Part shown: positions 1 to 7,970 of the stretch, piece after piece
Layout of the letters: every line of letters begins with the position of its first letter
How positions within the stretch are numbered: the stretch's first letter is position 1
Assembly (NCBI GenBank): GCA_002683515.1
Contig: NYTN01000092.1
Span: 1-12,165 of the forward strand
Source of the DNA: Rhodobiaceae bacterium
Lineage (GTDB): Bacteria > Pseudomonadota > Alphaproteobacteria > RS24
DNA: 12,165 nucleotides
Direction: 5' to 3'
Position numbers and translations under genes: made by a program
Notes under the pieces: model-generated
What the model saw: the letters and a program-made list of their open reading frames with translations, nothing else
The model's database searches: none
Told to the model about the DNA's origin: nothing

Positions 1-1660
1 CTGAAGTTTCGCCTGTTACGCTATCTCTAGTAGCTTGAACTTGCTCGCTGTCGAAGTAGCTGAGTGTGAAACTTAGGTCATCCTGAATATCCCATTTGAA
101 ACCAATTTCAGTATTTTCAAATACATCAGGGTCAAGACGCGCGTTTGATGCAGATAGAGTCTTAAACTGCTCACCAGATCTAGGTAAGAAACTTTCACTG
201 TAGCTTACGAAGAAAGATGTATTTTCCTGAGGTTTAAAAATTAAACCTGCTCTTGGAGAGAATTCCTCATCTTTTCTGGATGTTGTGACAGCATCGTCAA
301 CGTCAACCACCGTAATGTCAAATGAGTCAAAGCGACCGCCCAACATAATTTTAAATTGGTCAGATAAATCAATCTGGTCTTGGATAAAGAAAGACGTGAC
401 TTTAATGTCTGAGGTTGTTCTGTTTTTCAGGTCGGTTGTGAAGTCTACAGTGCTTGCCTGACCTGCTGCATTTGTTGCAAAATTCATTGGTCTGGTTACG
501 TTGAAAGTCTCATTATCGTCTTGAGTATTTGAGAAATATGTATTGAAACGGAAATTCTTATTCTCAGTATCAACTTGTTCTGCACCAAGTAAAACAGTAT
601 GACCGATGCTTCCAGTATTGAATTCACTAACTAAATTACCTGAAACTATTAAATTATTGCGTTCTGTAGGGTCACGATAACCATCCATTTCTACAATATT
701 TGTAGTGGCGTCGTAATCAGATGCATAGAGATTTTGGTACATTTTCTCAAAATCGCTATGTTGCACAACAATATTACCCTTTAGGGTGTCAGAGAATTCG
801 TGGCTCAGGATACCTTTAACAATGTCGGCCTTCAATGTTGTGACATTTATATCAGGATCACCAAAAGTAATTTTTTCGAATGCTTCTACAGGCACCCCAT
901 TAGCGGTCGGCACACCTCTATCAATAAATCTTTCGTGATTAGCGTGTTCGTATGAAAGATCTAAAGAAGTTTTATCGCCAATTTGGATTTTGAGGGTTGG
1001 GTTGAAGCCATACCTATCGCCATCATAATAGTCTCTATGGTTTTCTAGGTAATCATTGTGAGCATTAACCCTTAGAGCCATGTTGTCACTGAGTGGGGTG
1101 TTAAAATCAAAAGAAAAATCATAGGCTCCGAATGTGTCAAAACCTAAATCAATCGATCCAAATTCCTCACCTATTTGACCTTTTTTTGTCACACGGTTAA
1201 CTATACCGCCTGTTCCGCCCCTACCAAAAAGTAGGGCATTAGGTCCGCGCAAGATTTCTACCTGCTCTAAGTTATATAGCGAACGATAATACTGTACGTC
1301 GTCTCTAATGCCGTCCATATAAAAGTCTGCAGTAGAGCGAACGCCTCTAAAGACTATTGCATCACGGTGCCCTTCGCCTTGTGACGTGTTCACACCTGGT
1401 GTATATCTGGCTATATCGCCAATAGAACGGAATCCCTGCGATCTGATATCTTCATCTGTTATAATAGATAAACTTTGAGGAACGTTAAGGATTGGAACCG
1501 GTGTTTTAAGAGAATTAACCTGATCCGAATAAAGAACTTTACCCTTAACAATAATCTCATCAGTAGTTTGGGCTAAAGTATTAGAAAGGCTAAACGCCAA
1601 CAATACTAAGCAACCTGCAAAACTTCTCAAAAGTCTTGAGGATATTAAATTATAATTCAT
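1..1660 (-). CDS. TonB-dependent siderophore receptor, partial (C-terminus beyond left edge)
   Basis: An outer-membrane receptor that would take up a ferric siderophore using energy from TonB-ExbBD. About 553 codons are open with no stop before the window edge, so the last strands of the barrel are missing. Residues 1-31 form a signal peptide: basic start, hydrophobic stretch LVLLAF, probable cleavage after NTLA before QTTD. A TonB-box-like DEIIVKG follows. The plug domain shows VPQSLSIIT, then RYTPGVNTSQGEGHRDAI, FRGVRSTADFYMDGIRDD, VEILRGPNALLFGRGGTGG and VNRVTKKG. This pattern fits the Fiu/ferrichrome-type siderophore receptor family. The rest is barrel, including SYSESFLPRSGEQF and later FKWDIQDDLSFTLSYF. 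The chosen ATG (1658-1660) has GGAGG about 11 nt upstream. A GTG two codons earlier (1664-1666) has better spacing (5 nt), so the true start may be that GTG. Arg codons are mostly AGA/AGG, unlike neighbouring genes, which suggests transfer. The siderophore itself cannot be told from the sequence. Confidence 0.93.
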   Translation of the reverse strand, partial: MNYNLISSRLLRSFAGCLVLLAFSLSNTLAQTTDEIIVKGKVLYSDQVNSLKTPVPILNVPQSLSIITDEDIRSQGFRSIGDIARYTPGVNTSQGEGHRDAIVFRGVRSTADFYMDGIRDDVQYYRSLYNLEQVEILRGPNALLFGRGGTGGIVNRVTKKGQIGEEFGSIDLGFDTFGAYDFSFDFNTPLSDNMALRVNAHNDYLENHRDYYDGDRYGFNPTLKIQIGDKTSLDLSYEHANHERFIDRGVPTANGVPVEAFEKITFGDPDINVTTLKADIVKGILSHEFSDTLKGNIVVQHSDFEKMYQNLYASDYDATTNIVEMDGYRDPTERNNLIVSGNLVSEFNTGSIGHTVLLGAEQVDTENKNFRFNTYFSNTQDDNETFNVTRPMNFATNAAGQASTVDFTTDLKNRTTSDIKVTSFFIQDQIDLSDQFKIMLGGRFDSFDITVVDVDDAVTTSRKDEEFSPRAGLIFKPQENTSFFVSYSESFLPRSGEQFKTLSASNARLDPDVFENTEIGFKWDIQDDLSFTLSYFDSEQVQATRDSVTGETS

Positions 1661-1696
1661 TTGCACAATTTCCTCCATATTGCATAAGCCGTGCAT

Positions 1697-1713
1697 TTGA
1701 GAATTAATCTCAA
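1697..1713. repeat. Short inverted repeat in the receptor leader
   Basis: TTGAGA and TCTCAA form a perfect 6-bp inverted repeat around a 5-base centre (ATTAA). It lies between the predicted -10 and the ribosome binding site of the siderophore receptor. It could be a small operator or a weak RNA hairpin. It has no U-run and is too weak to be a terminator. Confidence 0.35.
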
Positions 1714-1723
1714 TTGGGTTCTT

Positions 1724-1753
1724 ATTCTAAATGATAATGAGTTGCAATAACAA
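1724..1753 (-). promoter_or_regulatory. Putative promoter of the siderophore receptor gene
   Basis: Read on the minus strand, a -35-like TTGTTA (1748-1753) and a -10-like TAGAAT (1724-1729) are 18 bp apart. The start codon at 1660 lies about 64 bp beyond the -10, leaving a leader of roughly 55-60 nt. The Fur-box-like site fills the spacer, so iron-loaded repressor would block RNA polymerase. This is inferred from hexamer similarity only. Confidence 0.45.
1733..1751. promoter_or_regulatory. Candidate Fur box
   Basis: GATAATGAGTTGCAATAAC matches 13 of 19 positions of the classical Fur consensus (GATAATGATAATCATTATC), with the first eight bases identical. Shifted by 6 bp (1727-1745) it matches 12 of 19, as expected for overlapping Fur hexamers. 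It sits between the -35 and -10 of the receptor promoter, the usual place for iron repression of siderophore receptors. Alphaproteobacteria also use Irr and RirA, so the regulator's identity is inferred. Confidence 0.6.
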
Positions 1754-1784
1754 AAAACATCTATTTTCAATTTTTTTTCGTAAA

Positions 1785-1790
1785 TATAAT
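1785..1790 (+). promoter_or_regulatory. Possible -10 box upstream of yciB
   Basis: A perfect TATAAT lies about 80 bp before the yciB-type start codon, in an AT-rich tract. No convincing -35 is found at 16-18 bp, so this is a tentative call. If used, the leader would include a small GC-rich hairpin (AGCCG at 1839-1843 with CGGCT at 1852-1856). Confidence 0.3.
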
Positions 1791-1870
1791 ATGAAAACCA
1801 TAACCAACTTTTCTGTTGAAAGGCTAAAGCCCCTCGAAAGCCGTTCAAGAGCGGCTCAGAGACCCAATTT

Positions 1871-2437
1871 ATGAATTATTCAAAATCGATGCGTCTCGGT
1901 TCCTTTTTTAGTGAAATTCTGCCTCTGGCGAGTTTTTTTATATTTTATCGTATTTATGGACTTTATGCGGCAGCAATAGCTGGGGTCACCGTCTCGGCTT
2001 TCATGTTACTTTATTTCTGGTTGGTAGAGCGCCGTTTAGCCAAATTTGTGGTTTTTTCAACGCTGTTTTCTGGCGTGCTGACAGCTACAGCAATTTTGTC
2101 ATCGGAAAAATTGCTTATTAAAATCCAACCATCAATTTCTTCATTTGTCATGGCAGGTGTTATGCTTGGTGGACTTTTACGTGGGAAAGCTATGATGCAG
2201 GTTTTTTTCGGGACTCAATTTAGGTTAACCGAGACAACCTGGTTTCAACTCAGTTTTCGTTGGGGACTTTTTTTCCTAACTGCATGTATTGGTAATGAAT
2301 TGGCTTGGCGATATTTAAGTGAAGAAAATTGGGTAATCTTCAGAACTTTTGTCATATCACCGGCAACAGGAATATTTATGTTGTCACAATTACCGCTTAC
2401 CCTTCGAGGGCGCTTACCTCTTGAGGAAGATAGCTAA
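1871..2437 (+). CDS. yciB: Inner-membrane septation protein A family (YciB/IspZ)
   Basis: A 188-residue hydrophobic protein of the usual length for the YciB/IspZ family, which acts in the inner membrane and is linked to envelope synthesis and division. Several membrane segments can be seen, around residues 15-27, 31-50, 58-76, 88-104, 128-147 and 158-176. The family core is clear: MAGVMLGGLLRGK near 94-106, then LSFRWGLFF, IGNELAWR, NWVIFRTF and a C-terminal P-x4-FMLSQLPL segment. The ATG at 1871 is the only start after the upstream in-frame stop, yet it has only a weak GAGA-like Shine-Dalgarno. Family homology begins near Met7. In many alphaproteobacteria this gene follows ftsY; here its upstream neighbour is a divergent siderophore receptor. 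It converges with the photolyase gene, with 14 bp between the two stops and no clear terminator. Confidence 0.88.
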   Translation: MNYSKSMRLGSFFSEILPLASFFIFYRIYGLYAAAIAGVTVSAFMLLYFWLVERRLAKFVVFSTLFSGVLTATAILSSEKLLIKIQPSISSFVMAGVMLGGLLRGKAMMQVFFGTQFRLTETTWFQLSFRWGLFFLTACIGNELAWRYLSEENWVIFRTFVISPATGIFMLSQLPLTLRGRLPLEEDS

Positions 2438-2451
2438 CTTTGCCCAAATCT

Positions 2452-3996
2452 TTAAATTCTTGTGCCACGCGCACATTTATGACGCAGTGCTTTAGCAGTT
2501 TCTCGGATTGAAGCGAGTTCTTCGGGGTCTTTCCTATCGAGGTTTTTCAATTGGAATGCCATGCGTGGATTTTTCCTAAATTGCTGTTCATGTTGCGCAA
2601 GAAAATCCCAATACAGGGTAGTGACAGGGCAAGCTCCCGGCCCATGTGCATTCTTGGGCGAATAAGGGCAGGTCTTACAGCAATCCGACATTCGATCAAT
2701 ATAGGCTCCTGAGGCCGCATAGGGTTTTGTACCCATAATGCCACCATCACCAAACTGGCTCATGCCGACAACATTTGGCAGTGACACCCAGTCAATTGCA
2801 TCTAGGTAAAGACCCATATGCCACTCATGCACGGCATAAGGGTTCGCACCATATTGCATCAGGAATAGTCCGAGGACCATTAGTCGCTGAATATGATGGG
2901 CATAGCCTTCAGACAATACGCTGTTAAGTGCGTCGGCAACACAGGCCATATCGGTTTCGCCTGTCCAAAAGAATTCAGGAACCTCTTCATTGGCACCAAG
3001 TTTATTTAATCCTGCATAATCCGGCATATAGTGCCAGTAAAGCCCCCGCACAAATTCTCGCCACCCTAAAATTTGGCGGATAAAACCTTCGACAGCATTT
3101 ATAGGGGCATCCCCTTTTGCATAGGCCTCAAGGGCAGCTTCACAAACTTCCGTCGGGGAAATCAGATGTAAATTCATCGCCGCTGATAGCCTGGAGTGAT
3201 AGAGCGTCACATATCCTGTTGCGATGGCGTCCTCATAAGTGCCAAAATCTGGGAGCCGAAAGGCGATAAAATCCTTGAGTGCTTGTCGCGCTTGGTCCGG
3301 TGTTACGGGTTCGGCAAATCCCAAACTTTTCCCGGGTGAATCGGGGAACATACGGTCAACCATAGCTTGAACTGAACGCGTAACATCATCTGGTTCAAAG
3401 GGTTGGCGCGTGGGGATGAAAGGGGGGCCGTCTTTACCAAAACTTTTGCGATTATCTTTGTCAAAATTCCATTGCCCGCCAACGGGATCATTACCATCCA
3501 TCAACCAGCCGGTTTTGCGCCTCAGCGGGCGATAAAAATCTTCGAGAACAAGTTTTTTGCGGCCTTTTGCAAATTTTACAAAATCATCCGGCGTGGTGAA
3601 AAAATTATCATCTTCCACCAACACCAACCGATTGCCTGCAGCTTTGGTGAGGGCCTCTTGAATCCGCCAGTCACCGGTACGTGTGATGAATATTTGATCT
3701 GGTTCGAATTCTTTGGCTGCGCGAAGCATGCCCTCAGTAATGCTTTGAGGTGCTTGTTGTTTTTCAGTTGCGTCATCAAGCGCATAATAAAATACTTTCT
3801 TCCCCTCCGCACGGCGGGCATTGCGGAAGTGGCGCATGGCCGCAAAAAACATAATAAGTCTTTTTTTATGCTGTCTGGGAGTGGCTTCCTCAATGGCTTC
3901 CGTCATGACGATTGCGTCATGCTCGGGGTTAAAGTCACTGAAAATTTGCGACATTGGATTGAGTTGGTCACCACAAATGACGATGAGCCGCTTCAT
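2452..3996 (-). CDS. Iron-sulfur bacterial photolyase/cryptochrome (PhrB/CryB-like, DPRP family)
   Basis: A flavoprotein of 514 residues, similar in length to Agrobacterium PhrB (a 6-4 photolyase) and Rhodobacter CryB. Members bind FAD, a ribityllumazine antenna and a [4Fe-4S] cluster. The N-terminal domain opens with LIVICGDQLNP, typical of the DPRP family. The C-terminal helical FAD domain includes FIRQILGWREFVRGLYW (306-322), SEGYAHHIQRLMVLG (362-376) and NVVGMSQFGDGG (408-419). Four cysteines at 352, 440, 443 and 456 sit at the spacing I recall for the PhrB cluster ligands (350, 438, 441, 454). An extra Cys is at 439. Repair of (6-4) photoproducts is inferred from family; some relatives are mainly photoreceptors. 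The ATG follows the ABC ATPase stop by 4 bp, with AGG about 8 nt upstream, so the two are probably cotranscribed. Confidence 0.9.
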   Translation of the reverse strand: MKRLIVICGDQLNPMSQIFSDFNPEHDAIVMTEAIEEATPRQHKKRLIMFFAAMRHFRNARRAEGKKVFYYALDDATEKQQAPQSITEGMLRAAKEFEPDQIFITRTGDWRIQEALTKAAGNRLVLVEDDNFFTTPDDFVKFAKGRKKLVLEDFYRPLRRKTGWLMDGNDPVGGQWNFDKDNRKSFGKDGPPFIPTRQPFEPDDVTRSVQAMVDRMFPDSPGKSLGFAEPVTPDQARQALKDFIAFRLPDFGTYEDAIATGYVTLYHSRLSAAMNLHLISPTEVCEAALEAYAKGDAPINAVEGFIRQILGWREFVRGLYWHYMPDYAGLNKLGANEEVPEFFWTGETDMACVADALNSVLSEGYAHHIQRLMVLGLFLMQYGANPYAVHEWHMGLYLDAIDWVSLPNVVGMSQFGDGGIMGTKPYAASGAYIDRMSDCCKTCPYSPKNAHGPGACPVTTLYWDFLAQHEQQFRKNPRMAFQLKNLDRKDPEELASIRETAKALRHKCARGTRI

Positions 3997-4000
3997 TAAA

Positions 4001-4996
4001 TTAGCCTGCCTGATTGGGTGGGGCCATCTGATTACCCGTTAATTTCATGAACACATCTTCAAGGTTTGTGCTCTCTGTTTCTAGGTCTGTAATTGAGATG
4101 TTTTTTTGTCGCACATCATCCAGCACTTGCAGTGCGGTTTTTTCTCGTGGGTTAAATGTTAGTGCCAGCTTGCCATCTGATTGAAGAGTTGTGTGATAGC
4201 TCTCCAGACCTGCCGGCACCTCAGAGAGTGTTGTTTCGGGACGAAGCAAAAGTGTTTTGCTATCCAATAGGCTCAGCAGTTTTGGTGTGTCATCACAAAT
4301 AACGAGATCGCCATGGTCAATGATTGCAATCCGGTCACAGAGCGCTTGGGCTTCTTCAAGATAATGCGTTGTTAGTACAATCGTAACACCTTGTTCGTTA
4401 AGGGCGCGAACATAGGTCCAAAGTTGGTGGCGCAGTTCAATATCCACCCCGGCAGTTGGTTCGTCCAGCACCAGAATGGGCGGTTGATGCACGAGGGCTT
4501 TAGCAATCAGTAAACGTCGTCGCATGCCACCCGATAGCGTGCGCGAATAGGCATTAGCCTTATCGCCAAGACCCAGTGTTTCCAGAATCTCCATGCTGCG
4601 TCTTTGATTAGTCTTAACCCCATAAAGCCCCGCCTGTAAATCAAGAGACTCAAGCGGGGTGAAGAAGGGGTCGAAATTAATTTCTTGAGGGACAACACCT
4701 ATAGATGCACGAGCCATTCGTGGATTCTCGTCAATATTAAACCCCCAGACAGATGCTTTGCCTGAAGACTTTATGACAAGTCCGGCAAGAATATTGATGA
4801 AAGTGGATTTTCCGGCACCATTAGGCCCCAAAAGGCCAAAAATCATCCCACGAGGAATTTCAAGATCAACATTTTTAAGGGCTTTTTTTTCGGACTGATT
4901 GCCGCTGGCCTGATATGTTTTTGTTAGCCCTTCTGCTGTGATAGCGTTTTCAATATCGCCATCAATATTATTGTCAGGGTTGGTTAAATTCTGCAT
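4001..4996 (-). CDS. ABC transporter ATP-binding protein (YadG-like, ABC-2 exporter type)
   Basis: A 331-residue cytoplasmic ATPase subunit with a complete nucleotide-binding domain: Walker A GPNGAGKST (57-65), Q-loop Gln104 in VVPQEINFDP, signature LSGGMRRR (154-161), Walker B ILVLDEP (174-180), D-loop then His211 in TTHYLEEA. The C-terminal 80 residues end in TDLETESTNLEDVFMKLTG, as in ATPases that pair with ABC-2 permeases. The VPQEINF motif points to the YadG subgroup. No permease gene lies next to it; the downstream gene is the photolyase and the upstream neighbour is divergent polA. The partner must be encoded elsewhere, and the substrate is unknown. The ATG has GAGGAAG about 7 nt upstream. 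A long, low-complexity polar N-terminus (residues 1-20) precedes the conserved domain. Confidence 0.92.
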   Translation of the reverse strand: MQNLTNPDNNIDGDIENAITAEGLTKTYQASGNQSEKKALKNVDLEIPRGMIFGLLGPNGAGKSTFINILAGLVIKSSGKASVWGFNIDENPRMARASIGVVPQEINFDPFFTPLESLDLQAGLYGVKTNQRRSMEILETLGLGDKANAYSRTLSGGMRRRLLIAKALVHQPPILVLDEPTAGVDIELRHQLWTYVRALNEQGVTIVLTTHYLEEAQALCDRIAIIDHGDLVICDDTPKLLSLLDSKTLLLRPETTLSEVPAGLESYHTTLQSDGKLALTFNPREKTALQVLDDVRQKNISITDLETESTNLEDVFMKLTGNQMAPPNQAG

Positions 4997-5012
4997 TATT
5001 CTTCCTCAAGTT

Positions 5013-5042
5013 ATTATCAGAACTAGCACGCAGTCTGTTCAA
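5013..5042 (-). promoter_or_regulatory. Putative promoter of the ABC ATPase-photolyase operon
   Basis: On the minus strand, TTGAAC (5037-5042) and GATAAT (5013-5018) are 18 bp apart, matching the -35 and -10 consensus at 4/6 and 5/6 positions. The ATG starts 16 bp after the -10, so the leader would be short but would still hold the GAGGAAG ribosome binding site. It lies in the 81-bp divergent gap with polA. No clear polA promoter was seen in this gap. Confidence 0.4.
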
Positions 5043-5077
5043 GGCAAAGACTAAAACTAAAAGCAAGGAGTGGCCGT

Positions 5078-7930
5078 ATGAGCCTCAAAAAATCTGATCA
5101 CCTTTATCTCGTTGATGGTTCTGGTTATATTTTTCGTGCTTTCCATGCATTGCCGCCACTTACAAGAAAAAGTGACAAATTACCAGTTGGCGCGGTTGCC
5201 GGGTTCTGCAATATGTTGGTGCGGCTGCTGGATGATATGGCGGCAGAAGAAAGCCCGACACACCTTGCTGTAATTTTTGATGCTTCCGGCAAAACATTCA
5301 GAAATGACATATACCCAGAGTATAAAGCCAATCGAGATGCGCCACCTGAAGATTTGGTGCCTCAATTACCTCTAGTACGAGAAGCTGTGAAAGCATTTGG
5401 TATTCCTTCGGTAGAGTTGCAGGGCTATGAGGCCGATGATTTGATTGCGGCCTATACTCATGCTGCCACGCACAATGGCGCAAGGGTTTCGATTGTGTCC
5501 TCTGATAAAGATCTCATGCAGCTCGTGACTGAACGGGTGAACATGATTGATACAATGAAGGATAAAAAAATTGGCCCTGCGGAGGTGCTGGAAAAATTTG
5601 AAGTTGGCCCTGAGCGTGTGATTGATGTTCAATCCCTTGCCGGAGATAGCGTGGATAATGTGCCCGGTGTGCCGGGTATTGGCATTAAAACGGCGGCTCT
5701 GTTGATTAATCAATATGGGGACTTGGACACACTTCTCGAACGCGCTGGAGAAATTAAACAGAATAAACGTCGTGAGAATCTTATTGAATTTGCTGATCAG
5801 GCACGGATAAGCCGAGAACTTGTAACGCTTCGAATGGATACACCTCTGCCGATTGATTTAAATGATATGGGTCTGACATCGCCAGAGGCTAAGAAGTTAA
5901 TGGGATTCCTAAAGGCAATGGAATTCAACACACTGTCTAAGCGTGTCGGTAAACGCTATGACCTGAGCGTTGAGGATTATGAAGCTTCGCCTGAACTGGC
6001 GGCTAAAACGCCTGCGGTTTATTCTTCGGGTGCGATGGAAAGTGCTGCAAATGACTTGCCATCGGTTGTGACTGACATGCCGCCTATTGATGCTGCAGTT
6101 TATGAATGTGTAACGGATATGGCCGTGCTTGATAATTGGATTGAAGCTGCTATCGCGAGTGGTCATGTGGCAATTGATACAGAGACCGATGGCCTTAACG
6201 CGGTGAGTTGTCGTCTGGTGGGCGTGTCACTTGCCACCCGCCCAGGTCATGCCTGTTATATTCCGCTCGCGCATGGCATTGGTGAAGGGCTTGCTCTTGC
6301 CGATGATGTGCCACAGCAACTCGCAGAGGTGGATGTTTTGGCGCGGCTCAAGCCAATCTTGCAAGATGCATCCATTATGAAAATCCTGCAAAATGCAAAA
6401 TTCGATTTACAGGTCCTCACGCAGCGCAAGATTGATGTTCATCCGGTTGAGGATACGATGTTGATGTCCTATGCCCTTGCCGCAGGTCAGCGCGGTCACG
6501 GTATGGATGAACTTTCCAAGCTCTATTTGGGGCATAAGCCCATCTCCATTAAGGAGTTGCTAGGTTCGGGCAAGTCACAAATTACATTTGATCAGGTGCC
6601 GCTTGACAAAGCCGCGCCCTATGCTGCAGAGGATGCTGACATCACTTTTAGGCTTTGGCAGATAATGCGGTCCGAACTCGTCAAGGATAGGGTGGTGAGT
6701 GTCTATCAGACGACCGAGAAACCCCTAGTGCCTGTGATTGTAGATATGGAGAAAAACGGTATTTCTGTTGATCGTAATGTGCTTTCTCGCTTGTCAGGAG
6801 AATTTTCTCAGAAAATGACTGCAATGGAAGACGATATCTACAAGTTGGCCGGTGAGACTTTTAATATCGCCAGCCCCAAACAACTCGGCGATATTTTGTT
6901 TGATAAAATGGGACTGCCGGGGGGTAAGAAAACTAAAACCGGCGCATGGGGGACGGGTGCGGATGTGTTGGAAGGCCTGGCCGCTGAAGGACATGATTTG
7001 GCAGCACAAGTGCTTGACTGGCGCGGATTGGCAAAACTTAAGTCCACCTATACAGATGCCTTGCCCGAATTTATCAATCCCGATACAGGGCGTATTCACA
7101 CTTCTTATTCACTAGCGTCAACAACAACGGGACGATTAGCCTCGTCAGATCCCAACTTGCAGAATATCCCTATTCGTACAGAGGATGGGCGGCGTATTCG
7201 AACGGCCTTTGTTGCAGATAAGGGTAATCTCCTCGTGAGCGCGGATTATAGTCAGATTGAATTGCGATTACTCGCGCATATTGCCGATATAGACTCCCTG
7301 CGTCAGGCATTTGCTGATGGTCAGGATATTCATGCGATGACGGCCTCAGAAATGTTTGGTGTGCCTTTGGCAGATATGACACCTGAAACACGCCGCCGCG
7401 CTAAGGCAATTAATTTCGGGATTATTTATGGCATTTCGGCTTTTGGACTTGCGAACCAGTTGGGCATTTCACGAGGTGAAGCGAGTATCTATATCAAGGC
7501 CTATTTTGAAAAGTTCCCGGGCATCAAGGATTATATGGAAGCGGTCAAGCAAGAGGCCCACGCACAGGGCTATGTCTCTACCCTTTTCGGGCGACGTATT
7601 TATTTGCGTGAGATTGATAGTAAAATACCGGCGCGGCGCGCATTTGCTGAACGAGCTGCCATTAACGCACCGATACAAGGTACAGCAGCTGATATTATCC
7701 GCCGTGCAATGATAGCCATGCCGGCTGTTTTGAAAAAGAAATCACCAAAATCACGAATGTTGTTGCAGGTCCATGATGAGTTGATTTTTGAGGCTCCGGA
7801 GGCTGAAACCGATAAGTTGATGCAGCATGTCAGAGAAGTGATGCAGAATGCTTGCGCCCCTCGCTTATCCTTATCTGTACCTCTTGTTGTGGAAGCCCAA
7901 GCGGCTAAGAATTGGGATGAAGCGCATTAA
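5078..7930 (+). CDS. polA: DNA polymerase I
   Basis: A cytoplasmic repair and replication polymerase that fills gaps and removes Okazaki primers. All three domains are present in 950 residues (E. coli 928). The 5'-3' nuclease is at about 8-295 (LVDGSGYIFR, VIFDASGKTFRND, EADDLIAAY, SSDKDLMQL, GDSVDNVPGVPGIGIKTA). The 3'-5' exonuclease is at about 345-540 and keeps its acidic residues: DTET with Asp367/Glu369, NAKFD with Asp443, YAAED with Tyr515/Asp519. It is therefore predicted to proofread. The polymerase domain has motif A SADYSQIELR (Asp723), motif B RRRAKAINFGIIYG (Arg772, Lys776, Phe780, Tyr784) and motif C QVHDELIFE (Asp900). Each polymerase residue is offset by +18 from E. coli numbering. 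The ATG has AAGGAG 7 nt upstream. It is divergent from the ABC ATPase and converges with pckA over a 40-bp gap without a clear terminator. Confidence 0.98.
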   Translation: MSLKKSDHLYLVDGSGYIFRAFHALPPLTRKSDKLPVGAVAGFCNMLVRLLDDMAAEESPTHLAVIFDASGKTFRNDIYPEYKANRDAPPEDLVPQLPLVREAVKAFGIPSVELQGYEADDLIAAYTHAATHNGARVSIVSSDKDLMQLVTERVNMIDTMKDKKIGPAEVLEKFEVGPERVIDVQSLAGDSVDNVPGVPGIGIKTAALLINQYGDLDTLLERAGEIKQNKRRENLIEFADQARISRELVTLRMDTPLPIDLNDMGLTSPEAKKLMGFLKAMEFNTLSKRVGKRYDLSVEDYEASPELAAKTPAVYSSGAMESAANDLPSVVTDMPPIDAAVYECVTDMAVLDNWIEAAIASGHVAIDTETDGLNAVSCRLVGVSLATRPGHACYIPLAHGIGEGLALADDVPQQLAEVDVLARLKPILQDASIMKILQNAKFDLQVLTQRKIDVHPVEDTMLMSYALAAGQRGHGMDELSKLYLGHKPISIKELLGSGKSQITFDQVPLDKAAPYAAEDADITFRLWQIMRSELVKDRVVSVYQTTEKPLVPVIVDMEKNGISVDRNVLSRLSGEFSQKMTAMEDDIYKLAGETFNIASPKQLGDILFDKMGLPGGKKTKTGAWGTGADVLEGLAAEGHDLAAQVLDWRGLAKLKSTYTDALPEFINPDTGRIHTSYSLASTTTGRLASSDPNLQNIPIRTEDGRRIRTAFVADKGNLLVSADYSQIELRLLAHIADIDSLRQAFADGQDIHAMTASEMFGVPLADMTPETRRRAKAINFGIIYGISAFGLANQLGISRGEASIYIKAYFEKFPGIKDYMEAVKQEAHAQGYVSTLFGRRIYLREIDSKIPARRAFAERAAINAPIQGTAADIIRRAMIAMPAVLKKKSPKSRMLLQVHDELIFEAPEAETDKLMQHVREVMQNACAPRLSLSVPLVVEAQAAKNWDEAH

Positions 7931-7970
7931 AGGCGATTGAGACTTTAATTATTCCCGGCTGTATTAAACT

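Noticed and set aside
1657..1848. 63-codon minus-strand ORF across the receptor promoter
   Set aside because: It covers the Fur box, promoter and leader of the receptor gene in another frame and resembles no protein.
1839..1856. Hairpin AGCCG/CGGCT in the yciB leader as a riboswitch or terminator
   Set aside because: Only a 5-bp stem with an 8-base loop and no U-run; too small to assign a function.
3403..3999. 198-codon plus-strand ORF antisense to the photolyase
   Set aside because: It mirrors a well-conserved gene, has no recognisable domain and has no ribosome binding site that I could see; a shadow ORF.
5372..5713. 113-codon minus-strand ORF inside polA
   Set aside because: Antisense to the conserved nuclease domain, rich in His/Asn/Arg as expected from a reverse-frame shadow.
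7944..7968. Terminator between polA and pckA
   Set aside because: Only a 6-bp all-AT stem (TTTAAT/ATTAAA) with a 13-base loop; too weak to call.
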